Assembly (NCBI GenBank): GCA_964654415.1 | Contig: CAZZIP010000002.1 | Span: 186,001 to 250,000, forward strand | Source: Methylohalobius sp964654415 | GTDB taxonomy: Bacteria > Pseudomonadota > Gammaproteobacteria > Methylococcales > Methylothermaceae | Length of the DNA: 64,000 nt | Reading direction: 5' to 3' | Shown here: positions 16,834 through 24,208 of the stretch, in pieces | Position numbering within the stretch: the stretch's first letter is position 1 | How the letters are laid out: every line of letters starts with the position of its first letter | Notes under the pieces: model-generated | Told to the model about the DNA's origin: nothing | Database searches by the model: none | What the model saw: the letters and a program-made list of their open reading frames with translations, nothing else | Made by a program: the position numbers and the translations under genes

Positions 16834-17766
16834 TTATGGAACGACGCGGAACTTGCCCATCATCCCGCTTTGCATGTGTTGAACCACGTGGCAGTGGTAG
16901 TGCCAATCGCCCGGTCCTACCCCCTCGCCAGCCTTGACCACGAACGCCTGGCGGCTGATCGGGCCGATGTTGACGGTGTCCACCACGTGGGTAGTGCCCG
17001 GCTCGATCCAGCGGTGGCCGTGAATGTGGAAGGTGTGGAAGGCCGTTCCCATGCCGATGACGTGAAAGCGCACCAATTCCCCTAAGCGCGCGCCGACGGT
17101 GGGATTAGTCCACAGCGGGACCTCGCGGTTGACGAGATGATTGAGCTCCTGACCCCAGAAAGTGGTCTCGTGCATCCACAAGATGAACTCGCGCTTGATG
17201 TCCTTGAGGTTTACTTTCTGGACTTTGCCGTCGATCAGCGCCTCGAGCTGGCCGTCTTTGGGGTTGACGATCAAGGTGCCAAACAGACCCTGGTCCTCAG
17301 CGCCGATCATCGGATCGCCGAAGGCGTGGTCGTGGTAAGGCCAGGTACCGGCGGTGCCGGGGGCGGCGATCCACTCGTAAGTGTAGGGTTTGCCGGGGTA
17401 AGCGACCGAGTCGATGGTTTGGCTTAAAGTCCGGGTGGTACCGTCGCTTTCAAACTTGTAGTGCACCCCGTGGACGTGGATGCTGACCGGCGAGTCCGAG
17501 CCTTCGATGCCGTGCTCCAAAGTGACCTTGGCGGTATCGCCTTCGGTCAGGACCAGAGTCGGCCCTGGAATGGTGGGGCCTTGGGCGTAGCGGGCGGTTA
17601 AATCCTCGATTTGGCCTCCGTCTTCGACTTGGTGTTTAACCATCTGGTAGGCGAGCTGCCCGGAAGGCATCCTAACTGCCTTTAGGGTAATGTGGTGGGT
17701 CGCCGCCTCAAGCGGCAGCGCCAGACCAAAGCTGAGCAAAACCCAAAAGGGTAGATTCCAACGCAT
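16834..17766 (-). CDS. Two-domain multicopper oxidase
   Basis: 310 residues with signal peptide (cleavage near LPLEA). Domain 1 gives HVHG (H97, H99) and YHDH (H145, H147), ligands for the trinuclear copper site. Domain 2 gives HTFHIHGH (H244, H247, H249) and HYHCHVVQHMQSGM with C292, H297 and M302 forming the type 1 site. Type 1 copper only in domain 2 is the type B layout of laccase-like enzymes, whereas copper nitrite reductases have it in domain 1. Such enzymes work as trimers, oxidising phenols, metals or c-type cytochromes with oxygen. Strong AGGAG before the ATG. Confidence 0.88.
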   Translation of the reverse strand: MRWNLPFWVLLSFGLALPLEAATHHITLKAVRMPSGQLAYQMVKHQVEDGGQIEDLTARYAQGPTIPGPTLVLTEGDTAKVTLEHGIEGSDSPVSIHVHGVHYKFESDGTTRTLSQTIDSVAYPGKPYTYEWIAAPGTAGTWPYHDHAFGDPMIGAEDQGLFGTLIVNPKDGQLEALIDGKVQKVNLKDIKREFILWMHETTFWGQELNHLVNREVPLWTNPTVGARLGELVRFHVIGMGTAFHTFHIHGHRWIEPGTTHVVDTVNIGPISRQAFVVKAGEGVGPGDWHYHCHVVQHMQSGMMGKFRVVP

Positions 17767-17864
17767 AACCTTATCTCCTGGTATAGTGTTTTTAAGCAGT
17801 TTAAGTAAAACGAATATTTGTAAAGTTTGTCAATATTTATGTTTATAATCTCACCCAGATAACC
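17767..17864. promoter_or_regulatory. Divergent promoter region, oxidase operon / HTH regulator
   Basis: A 98-base AT-rich gap between divergent genes. For the oxidase (minus) a TTGACA lies at 17833-17828, with a weak TTTTAC 17 bases further. For the regulator (plus) a perfect TATAAT at 17844-17849 has no good -35, as expected for a regulated promoter. The two promoters overlap, and the near-repeat AATATTTGTAAA / AATATTTATGTT is a candidate operator for the adjacent regulator. Confidence 0.5.
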
Positions 17865-18497
17865 ATGCTTGTCGAATTCAACCCGCGCCAGCAAGGCTTG
17901 CTCAAGCTTTTGCTGGAACACAAGGAAGGGCTGACGATGGAGGAGTTGGCGCATGCTTTGGCAGTCTCCAAAGCCGCTGTCCACCAGCACCTTTCGGCTT
18001 TGGAACGGGGCGGTTATGTGACCATGAAAGGACTGCGCAAGACCGGCGGAAGGCCCTGCCAGGTCTATGCCTTAACCGAGCGCGGCGTGCACCTTTTCCC
18101 CAAGCAGTACGCCTGGTTTTCCAAGCTGTTGCTCAAGCAACTGCTTACCCAATTGGGCAGCTCCCAGGTGCAGAGTTTGCTGCACCTCTTAGGGCGAGAA
18201 ACCGCCGCTTCGTTACGGACTAGGCTGGAAGGCAAAGAGGCCTGCGAGCGCTTAAAGGAAATCGTCAATATCATGCAGGAATTGGGCTACGAGGCCGAAC
18301 TTAAAGGGGAGGAAGTCTTGGCCCGAAACTGCGTCTATCACGACCTGGCCAGAGAGCATCCTGAGGTGTGCGCTTTAGACCTTGGGCTTTTAGATGGACT
18401 TGTAGGCGAACCGGTCATTCAGACGGAATGTTTGCTGCGGGGCGGGACGGCTTGTCGGTTTTGTCTTGGCAAGCGCGCTGCCACTAATCGGCCTTAA
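17865..18497 (+). CDS. HTH transcriptional regulator with Cys-rich sensor domain (copy A)
   Basis: 210 residues. A winged helix-turn-helix (about 10-70, with MEELAHALAVSKAAVHQHLSAL) is followed by a linker and a C-terminal cluster of cysteines spaced C-x12-C-x19-C-x7-C-x2-C. The C-x12-C spacing and the motif NCVYHDLAREHPEVC recall SufR-type regulators that bind an Fe-S cluster, so iron-sulfur, redox or NO sensing is inferred. Divergent from the multicopper oxidase, its probable target. A close paralogue lies at 22501-23205. Confidence 0.75.
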   Translation: MLVEFNPRQQGLLKLLLEHKEGLTMEELAHALAVSKAAVHQHLSALERGGYVTMKGLRKTGGRPCQVYALTERGVHLFPKQYAWFSKLLLKQLLTQLGSSQVQSLLHLLGRETAASLRTRLEGKEACERLKEIVNIMQELGYEAELKGEEVLARNCVYHDLAREHPEVCALDLGLLDGLVGEPVIQTECLLRGGTACRFCLGKRAATNRP

Positions 18498-19419
18498 GCC
18501 AGGGGCGCAGCTCCTCCAGATGGTGGGCCAGATAATCCAGAAGGTGGCGGCGCTTTTCTGCCCCGCGCCGGTTTAAGTCGCGGATTTTGCCCGGAAACCA
18601 GGCTGGATCGATGTCTTCTACGTGCTGGAAGATGTCCTTCCAAAGTCTCTTGATGGTGTTGATCGAAACGCCAAGCTCCTTGCTTGCCTCCTGGTCGCAG
18701 ACGTTGCGCAAGGCCAGGCGCAACAGTTCCTGTTGGGAGGGACGGAAGTAGAAGCGCGGCGCTGGAGCGGCGAAATAGAAGGCCAGACTCGAGCCGGCAC
18801 GGCTTAAGGCGTCTTCCCGCGTCAGCCCCATCAGGAACGGGCATTGGCCAGCGCGCGCTTCGGGATAAGCCCGGTAGGTTTTAAACCCAATGGCCAGGAG
18901 AAAGTCGCGGGCTTTCTCCCCGTACACTTCCTCTAGGATGCAACGGAAGCGGTAGCCGTAATAGTCGAAGTGGAAGGCGTCCTGGGCGATGCCGAACAGC
19001 GGGAGAAGCCTAAGATGCAGCCAGTCGTGGGTGAAAAAGGCCACATCGACCACCAGATTGACCCCAGAGGCGGAGTTGGCCTGGCGGACCTTGGAAAATT
19101 CAAGCGGCCAGGGGTCGCCCCCTAGGCAACTTTGGTAGATGCGGTTGACCAGATACGGCTTGGGGTCAGCCAGGATTTGCGCGATCACGCTATGGTCGAT
19201 AAATACTCCTAAGCCGAACCCACCCAGGCGCTTATTCTGTGGCAAGTCCAGGTCCTCAAAGACCGTCATCACCAAAGCTTTGCGCGCTAAAAGTTGCTGC
19301 CAAATGTTCGGCAAGGCAGCTAATATTTCGTCGTCGAAAGCAAATGGCGCCCAGCTCGCAAGCATCCGCTGGCAAACGGGCAAATCCCCTACCTTGGCAG
19401 GGCGAAAGCTCCACCTCAT
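18484..19419 (-). CDS. LuxR-type HTH protein of unknown input
   Basis: 311 residues from an ATG preceded by AAGGAGG. The C-terminal part contains a LuxR-like helix-turn-helix (SQQELLRLALRNVCDQEASKELGVSINTIKRLWKDIF, split by the usual turn). The N-terminal two thirds (DLPVCQRMLASWAPFAF, GLGVFIDHSV) is a ligand or partner domain I do not recognise; an acetyltransferase-like fold is possible. It is divergent from the haem-binding protein gene and overlaps regulator A by 14 bases tail to tail. It probably controls the cytochrome module. Confidence 0.6.
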   Translation of the reverse strand: MRWSFRPAKVGDLPVCQRMLASWAPFAFDDEILAALPNIWQQLLARKALVMTVFEDLDLPQNKRLGGFGLGVFIDHSVIAQILADPKPYLVNRIYQSCLGGDPWPLEFSKVRQANSASGVNLVVDVAFFTHDWLHLRLLPLFGIAQDAFHFDYYGYRFRCILEEVYGEKARDFLLAIGFKTYRAYPEARAGQCPFLMGLTREDALSRAGSSLAFYFAAPAPRFYFRPSQQELLRLALRNVCDQEASKELGVSINTIKRLWKDIFQHVEDIDPAWFPGKIRDLNRRGAEKRRHLLDYLAHHLEELRPWLKAD

Positions 19420-19440
19420 AACCCCTCCTTTCAGAGCCTT

Positions 19441-19455
19441 TACCCTTTTTGGGTA
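19441..19455. promoter_or_regulatory. Palindromic operator candidate TACCC-N5-GGGTA
   Basis: The perfect inverted repeat TACCCTTTTTGGGTA sits in the 103-base gap between the LuxR-type gene and the divergent haem-binding protein gene, 22 bases before the former's ATG. Position and symmetry suit a regulator binding site; the identity of the regulator is inferred. Confidence 0.4.
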
Positions 19456-19522
19456 GTTGTTGGGGTTTAAGCGCTCAAATAGCATAGAAAACGCATTGTA
19501 AAAAACAAGAAGGAGGAGCACT

Positions 19523-20335
19523 ATGTCATGCATAAAAACCACAAGCAAACTGATTCTTGCCGGCGGGCTGGCAGCAAGCCTGGGGGCGACTTCTGCCTTT
19601 GCCGATGGTGAGATATTCAAATGCCCGGGGCTTCCCAGCCACGCCGAGCTGAAAGCCGCCTTAGTCCAAGCAGTCGCTGAAGAAACCAGCGGGTTGGATC
19701 TCGATATGTGGGCGACGATCGTCAACCGCGATGGGGTAGTCTGCGCCGTCGCCTTCTCTGGGGCCAACCGCGGCGCCCAATGGCCGGGAAGCCGGGTGAT
19801 CTCGGCGCAGAAAGCCAACACGGCCAACGCCTTCAGCCTGGATGGCTTGGTGCTGTCTACTGCCAATCTGTATTCGGCGGTCCAACCTGGAGGAAGCCTC
19901 TACGGCCTGCAGCACAGCAACCCCGTTGACCCCTCGGTGGCCTATGGCAACAACAACAGCGGCGGCGGGGGAGAAAGGGGCAATCCGGAACGCTACGGCC
20001 AGCCCAACGATCCTTTGGTAGGCGATTTCATAGGCGGCATCAACGTATTCGGCGGCGGCCTCGGGTTGTACAAGCGAGACGCCAGCGGCGTGGCGCGGAT
20101 TGTGGGTGGCCTGGGCCTTTCCGGCGATACCTCTTGCGCCGACCACATGATCGCCTGGCGAGTGCGGCACATATTAGGGCTCGATCAGTTGGCGGGGGTG
20201 GATGGCGTTTCCGGCGATTCTGCCCGTCCGGACAACATCGTCTTCGACATCCAGGGAGGCGTGAGCCAAGGCGGCTTTGGCCATCCGACCTGCGTCAACA
20301 CCGCCGACCCCGCAACGCTTCCAGCGGTCCAGTAA
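19523..20335 (+). CDS. Exported GlcG/HbpS-family haem-binding protein
   Basis: 270 residues with a signal peptide cleaved near ATSAFA. The body (VQAVAEETSGLDLDMWATIVNRDGVVCAVAFSG, glycine-rich GGERGNPERYGQPNDPLVGDFIGG) is of the GlcG/DUF336 group, which bind haem or corrinoids. A very strong GAAGGAGGAG precedes the ATG. It is followed by a good terminator and then the cytochrome genes, so it may be made in excess of them. A periplasmic haem or redox role is likely; the ligand is not shown. Confidence 0.75.
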   Translation: MSCIKTTSKLILAGGLAASLGATSAFADGEIFKCPGLPSHAELKAALVQAVAEETSGLDLDMWATIVNRDGVVCAVAFSGANRGAQWPGSRVISAQKANTANAFSLDGLVLSTANLYSAVQPGGSLYGLQHSNPVDPSVAYGNNNSGGGGERGNPERYGQPNDPLVGDFIGGINVFGGGLGLYKRDASGVARIVGGLGLSGDTSCADHMIAWRVRHILGLDQLAGVDGVSGDSARPDNIVFDIQGGVSQGGFGHPTCVNTADPATLPAVQ

Positions 20336-20351
20336 TCCTCTTTGACCTTTG

Positions 20352-20379
20352 CCGCCCGGACGAAGGTTCGGGCGGTTTT
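20352..20379 (+). terminator. Rho-independent terminator after the haem-binding protein gene
   Basis: Arms CCGCCCG (20352-20358) and CGGGCGG (20369-20375) enclose GACGAAGGTT and are followed by TTTT. It lies 17 bases past the stop codon and before the cytochrome operon, so readthrough would set the ratio between the two. Confidence 0.75.
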
Positions 20380-20444
20380 GAGCGCTGAAAGCCACCTAAA
20401 CGCTTGTCTGATAATTTGGGTTTTTGCACTCCAAGCAAATTCGG

Positions 20445-21137
20445 ATGAGGAGATGGCTGAACAGCAAACGCTGGCGGCAGCATCTGGCCTATGGCTTCGG
20501 CATCGGCCTTGGTGGGCTGGCGCTGTTGGGGCTGGTTTTGCCTTTCGGCGAGCGGCTGCACGCCAAAGGGCCTATGAACTCTGGCCATGGGGAATTGGCT
20601 TGCATAAGCTGCCACCTAAAAGCTCCTGGCAGCGTGCGCCAGCAGCTCCAGGCAAATATGCGTTTTCTCCTCGGCCAGCGCCAGGCGTCTGCCGACTTCG
20701 GCCACCGGGAGGTGGACAATGCTGCCTGTCTCTCCTGCCACGAGCGCCCCAACGATCGCCATCCGGTGTACCGCTTCCTAGAACCGCGCTTTGCCAAGGT
20801 TAGGCAGACCCTAGGTCCTCACTTGTGCACTTCCTGTCATCAGGAGCACACTGGCCAAAGAGTGACCCTCGTGAGGATAGACTATTGCGCCGAGTGCCAT
20901 AAGGACACCCGGCTGCGCAAGGATCCTCTGGACGTTCCCCACGACCGTCTGATCGCTTTGAAGCTCTGGGAAACTTGCCTTGGGTGTCACGACTTCCACG
21001 GCAACCACGTCTTCAAAACCGCCACGGTAGTGGAACAGATCGTGCCATCCGAAACCATCCGCGCCTATTTCGCAGGCGGGCCTTCGCCTTACGGCGAAGC
21101 ACGCCGCTATCGGGCAAAAGAGGTCCGTCATGACTAA
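20445..21137 (+). CDS. Membrane-anchored pentahaem c-type cytochrome
   Basis: 230 residues: one N-terminal membrane helix (about 15-33) and a periplasmic domain with five CxxCH motifs at C53, C95, C128, C148 and C178 (CISCH, CLSCH, CTSCH, CAECH, CLGCH), plus extra histidines for distal ligation. It is of the cytochrome c3 / NapC-like multihaem type and would carry electrons between the quinone pool and periplasmic partners. The ATG lacks an obvious ribosome binding site; a TTG seven codons upstream is the alternative. It overlaps the next gene by eight bases. Confidence 0.85.
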   Translation: MRRWLNSKRWRQHLAYGFGIGLGGLALLGLVLPFGERLHAKGPMNSGHGELACISCHLKAPGSVRQQLQANMRFLLGQRQASADFGHREVDNAACLSCHERPNDRHPVYRFLEPRFAKVRQTLGPHLCTSCHQEHTGQRVTLVRIDYCAECHKDTRLRKDPLDVPHDRLIALKLWETCLGCHDFHGNHVFKTATVVEQIVPSETIRAYFAGGPSPYGEARRYRAKEVRHD

Positions 21138-21963
21138 TCGCCGCTTTTGGATCACTACCCTGGCTTTGGCTTGCCTGGGGATTTATCTCTTTGTCAACGC
21201 TCCGCCGCTCCCTGAGGAAACCCGCACCGCTTCTGCGATCCCGGTGGCGCAAATGTTTGAGCTCCTGGAGTCCCAGAACGATGCCGTGCGGGCGCTGTGG
21301 ACGCAGGAGATCGTCGGCGAGGGCAAAAAGGTAGGGCTCAAATTCGACGAACACTGGCGCGATCCTGACCTCGACGCCGGTCCTCTGCCGGCCCTGTTTT
21401 TGCGCGAGACTGCCAAGAGCCTGGAGAAGGATCCGGTGCGCCTTAGCCTGTTTCTGGGTTCGGACTATCCGATCAACCCCGCCAACCGCTTCGAAGGCTT
21501 GCAGATGGAAAAATTCCTTCTCCTCAAGGCCACTCAGAAGCCGCAGTTCTTCTATACCCAGGACACCCGCCTTCACACCGCCTTGTTTCCCGATCTGGCT
21601 GTCAGCCAGGTCTGCATCGAGTGCCACAACCGCCACGAGCACACGCCCAAGACCGACTGGCGGCTGAACGAAGTCATGGGGGCGACGACCTGGATGTATC
21701 CCGAAGCGACCGTCTCGCTGGAGGAGTTGCTACAGGTCATCGCCGCGTTGGAGCGCGGCTTCCGCGATGCCTATGCGGCTTATATGAGCAAGGTGGAGAC
21801 TTTTGCCAATCCTCCGGCGGTGGGCAAGCATTGGCCACGCGAAGGGTATTTCCTGCCCAGCTTGGAGGTGTTCATGGACGAGGTGCTGCGCCGGACCGCC
21901 CCCCAAACCCTCAAAGCGTTGCAGGCGTTTGGCGAGAAACCTAAAGCTGGAGAGGGCTCATGA
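21130..21963 (+). CDS. DUF3365 (Tll0287-like) monohaem protein
   Basis: 277 residues with an N-terminal membrane or signal segment (about 7-22) and a single haem motif CIECH (162-166). The surrounding SQVCIECHNRHEHTPKTDWRLNEVMGA is the signature region of DUF3365/Tll0287-like haem sensor or redox domains. It overlaps the pentahaem gene by eight bases and the membrane protein gene by four, so the three form one operon. Role unknown; it may pass electrons to or sense ligands for the pentahaem partner. Confidence 0.8.
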   Translation: MTNRRFWITTLALACLGIYLFVNAPPLPEETRTASAIPVAQMFELLESQNDAVRALWTQEIVGEGKKVGLKFDEHWRDPDLDAGPLPALFLRETAKSLEKDPVRLSLFLGSDYPINPANRFEGLQMEKFLLLKATQKPQFFYTQDTRLHTALFPDLAVSQVCIECHNRHEHTPKTDWRLNEVMGATTWMYPEATVSLEELLQVIAALERGFRDAYAAYMSKVETFANPPAVGKHWPREGYFLPSLEVFMDEVLRRTAPQTLKALQAFGEKPKAGEGS

Positions 21964-22514
21964 GACCGGCCAAGATCGCTTTCCTGCCCCGGGAAAAAAC
22001 GGCCGCTGCCCAAAAGTCCACTCAGGCGGCCAGGCGCTTTGACCTCGACTACTACGCCTTGTGGCTCGGATTGGGGCTGATTGCCGCGTTCCTGATCCAG
22101 GATTTTGGCGGTTTTCACTGGCGCTGGCTCGGAGATCTCCAGACCGAAAGCATCTACCGGCAGCTGTCCGGTATTGGTTTGGTGGTCTTCCTCGCCCACC
22201 AGTGGCATCCTGCGGTTCTGCGCAGCCGCGGGCAGATGCGCCAGGCAGGTGTTCTGATGCGCTCGCACAAGCTCGTTGGCGCGTTGACACCGCTGGTTTT
22301 CTACGTCCACTCCCAGCGCTTGGGCTACGCCTATCTCAGTGTGCTGTCTTCGGCGCTTTTCGTCATATTTCTCAGCGGGATTCTCCATCGGCAAATCGTT
22401 CGTCTGCATAAGCCCTGGCTGCAGACGCTGTGGATCGGTGTCCATATCGGCTCAGCGGTGATATTGCTGATCCTGCTTGGCTATCACATCTACATCAGCT
22501 ATGCCTACCGCTAG
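21960..22514 (+). CDS. Small multi-helix membrane protein, possible b-type cytochrome
   Basis: 184 residues with about four membrane helices after a basic N-terminus. Histidines recur near or in the helices (FLAHQWHP, MRSHKLVG, FYVHSQR, GVHIGS, GYHIYI), a spacing compatible with two haem b groups as in ferric-reductase or succinate-dehydrogenase-type anchors. Its ATG overlaps the DUF3365 stop (ATGA), so it is likely the quinone-facing membrane subunit of the module. Haem binding is inference. Confidence 0.6.
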   Translation: MRPAKIAFLPREKTAAAQKSTQAARRFDLDYYALWLGLGLIAAFLIQDFGGFHWRWLGDLQTESIYRQLSGIGLVVFLAHQWHPAVLRSRGQMRQAGVLMRSHKLVGALTPLVFYVHSQRLGYAYLSVLSSALFVIFLSGILHRQIVRLHKPWLQTLWIGVHIGSAVILLILLGYHIYISYAYR

Positions 22515-23205
22515 GGCGAAAAATCAGTTGCTTTCAGCTTGGTGCGATGACGCCTGGCGACTCGGCGGTTTTGGCAAGCGCCAGCAACACTTGCTGCACT
22601 TACTGCTCGAATACAAAGATGGCCTGACCATGGACGAGTTGGCGCACGCTTTGGAAATCTCTAAGCCGGCCGTACACCAGCATCTGATCGCTTTAGAGCG
22701 AGGCGGTTATGTAGTTCACAAGGAATTGCGCAAGACCGGCGGCAGGCCCTGTCAGGTCTATGCCTTGACCGAGCGCGGCGTGCACCTATTCCCGAAACAG
22801 TACGCTTGGTTTTCTAAACTGCTTCTGAAACAGTTGATCCAAAAGCTAGGCAGCGTGCCGGTGCAGAACTTGCTTTATCGTCTAGGCCGGGAAACTGCCG
22901 CCTCGCTGCGCTGGAAGCTTGAGGGCAAGTCTTCCACCGAACGCCTCAAGGAAATCGTCTGTCTCATGCAGGAGCTTGGCTACGAGGCAAAGCTTGAGGA
23001 GGAGGAGGTCTTGGCGCGAAACTGCGTCTATCACGACCTGGCGCGCGAGCATCCTGAGGTGTGCGCCTTAGACCTTGGGCTTTTGGATGGACTTGGGGGC
23101 GAACCGGTCATTCAGACGGAGTGTATGCTACGCGGCAGCAAGGCGTGTAGGTTTTGCCTTAGAACAGTGCTTGAACTTCAATCTCCGCGTCTGGAAAGCA
23201 CCTAG
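22501..23205 (+). CDS. HTH transcriptional regulator with Cys-rich sensor domain (copy B)
   Basis: 234 residues from the ATG at 22501, overlapping the membrane cytochrome gene by 14 bases. Same architecture as copy A: helix-turn-helix DELAHALEISKPAVHQHLIAL, then the cysteine cluster C-x12-C-x19-C-x7-C-x2-C. Protein identity to copy A is very high and DNA similarity extends through synonymous positions. It has an extra N-terminal stretch of about 24 residues including C17. As the last gene of the cytochrome operon it would give feedback control. Confidence 0.75.
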   Translation: MPTARAKNQLLSAWCDDAWRLGGFGKRQQHLLHLLLEYKDGLTMDELAHALEISKPAVHQHLIALERGGYVVHKELRKTGGRPCQVYALTERGVHLFPKQYAWFSKLLLKQLIQKLGSVPVQNLLYRLGRETAASLRWKLEGKSSTERLKEIVCLMQELGYEAKLEEEEVLARNCVYHDLAREHPEVCALDLGLLDGLGGEPVIQTECMLRGSKACRFCLRTVLELQSPRLEST

Positions 23206-23743
23206 GCGCCAATAGACCCTCAGATACTGTCTGGACAATGTGGTAGCAACTGGTGACTTGTTCAGGCTCAAGGTGGACTTGGATCAGCCTAGCCGGGATA
23301 TCGATCAACCAGAACTCGGCGATACCATGGCGCGCGTAAAGGGGGCCTTTGATTTTGCGGTCGTAAAACACGCTCGAGTCAGCGATCTCTGCCAAAAATA
23401 ACACGTCGGCTGCCGAGGGCAGGGAATGTTTATAGCGATCAGGGCGATAGCGAAGCAAAGCGAAATCAGGCTGCGGTTCGGAGTATCGATCCAGCCGGAT
23501 CGGATTTTGTACCCAGGCGATGGCGCGTCCTTGGGTTCGGTGAGCCAGTGCTTCGATCAACCAGCTTATGAGGGCGGCGTGAACGCATCCGATCGGCGCC
23601 ATGGCGATCAACTCTCCTTCAATTAACTCCACGCGTTCGTCTGGGCTTAGGATCCCAGACTTGGCCATAAGGTGATATTGCTCTACCGTCAGCTTGTGAT
23701 GCGGTGCCATCACTGGAAAGGAGTCAAACGTTTCAGTGTGCAT
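23159..23743 (-). CDS. Uma2-family (DUF820) putative endonuclease
   Basis: 194 residues. The pattern LTVEQYHLMAKSGILSPDERVELIEGEL, then EPQPDFALL and LAEIADSS...YDRKIK, gives the PD-(D/E)xK-like core of Uma2 proteins, common in cyanobacteria and scattered elsewhere; true function is unsettled. It overlaps queF by 11 bases upstream, and its 3' end overlaps the end of regulator B by 47 bases on the opposite strand. The Uma2 distribution suggests horizontal transfer. Confidence 0.8.
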   Translation of the reverse strand: MHTETFDSFPVMAPHHKLTVEQYHLMAKSGILSPDERVELIEGELIAMAPIGCVHAALISWLIEALAHRTQGRAIAWVQNPIRLDRYSEPQPDFALLRYRPDRYKHSLPSAADVLFLAEIADSSVFYDRKIKGPLYARHGIAEFWLIDIPARLIQVHLEPEQVTSCYHIVQTVSEGLLAPRCFPDAEIEVQALF

Positions 23744-24122
23744 TGGAACTTCCTAAGTCGCTTTGGGCTGCTCGATACTCCGCCACCACGGTAGTATAAA
23801 TCCCGCCGCGCACGTTAAAGCGCGCCTCCACCTTCATCCAGCGCGGGCGGCAGGCGGCCACCAAGTCGTCCAAGATTTTGTTGGTCACCGCTTCGTGGAA
23901 GGCGCCCTCGTCGCGGAAGGACCAAAGGTAGAGCTTATAAGATTTGAGCTCGATGCAGGTTTGATCTGGGATGTACTCGACCAGAATGGTAGCAAAATCC
24001 GGCTGGCCGGTTTTGGGGCACAGACAGGTAAATTCCGGCGACTCGATGCGGATGGTGTAATCGCGCTCAGGTTTAGGATTGGGAAAAGTCTCCAAAGTTT
24101 TGCTCGGCGTATTGGTCGACAT
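23733..24122 (-). CDS. queF: NADPH-dependent 7-cyano-7-deazaguanine reductase (QueF)
   Basis: 129 residues, the unimodular QueF form. Reduces preQ0 to preQ1 in queuosine biosynthesis. The nucleophile cysteine lies in FTCLCPKTGQPDFATI, and the QueF motif ELKSYKLYLWSFRDEGAFHE is intact, binding NADPH and substrate. Other queuosine genes are not in the window. Confidence 0.94.
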   Translation of the reverse strand: MSTNTPSKTLETFPNPKPERDYTIRIESPEFTCLCPKTGQPDFATILVEYIPDQTCIELKSYKLYLWSFRDEGAFHEAVTNKILDDLVAACRPRWMKVEARFNVRGGIYTTVVAEYRAAQSDLGSSNAH

Positions 24123-24208
24123 AGCGTTTTCGCTCGTTGTTCGGCTAACCGGTATAATACCAAAGCTTTAAAACTTACCCGTAGACGCTCCGTCACTTGA
24201 AGTTGTTC

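Noticed and set aside
16834..17766. Copper nitrite reductase (NirK) as the identity of the oxidase
   Set aside because: The type 1 copper ligands are in domain 2 and domain 1 lacks the cysteine, unlike NirK.
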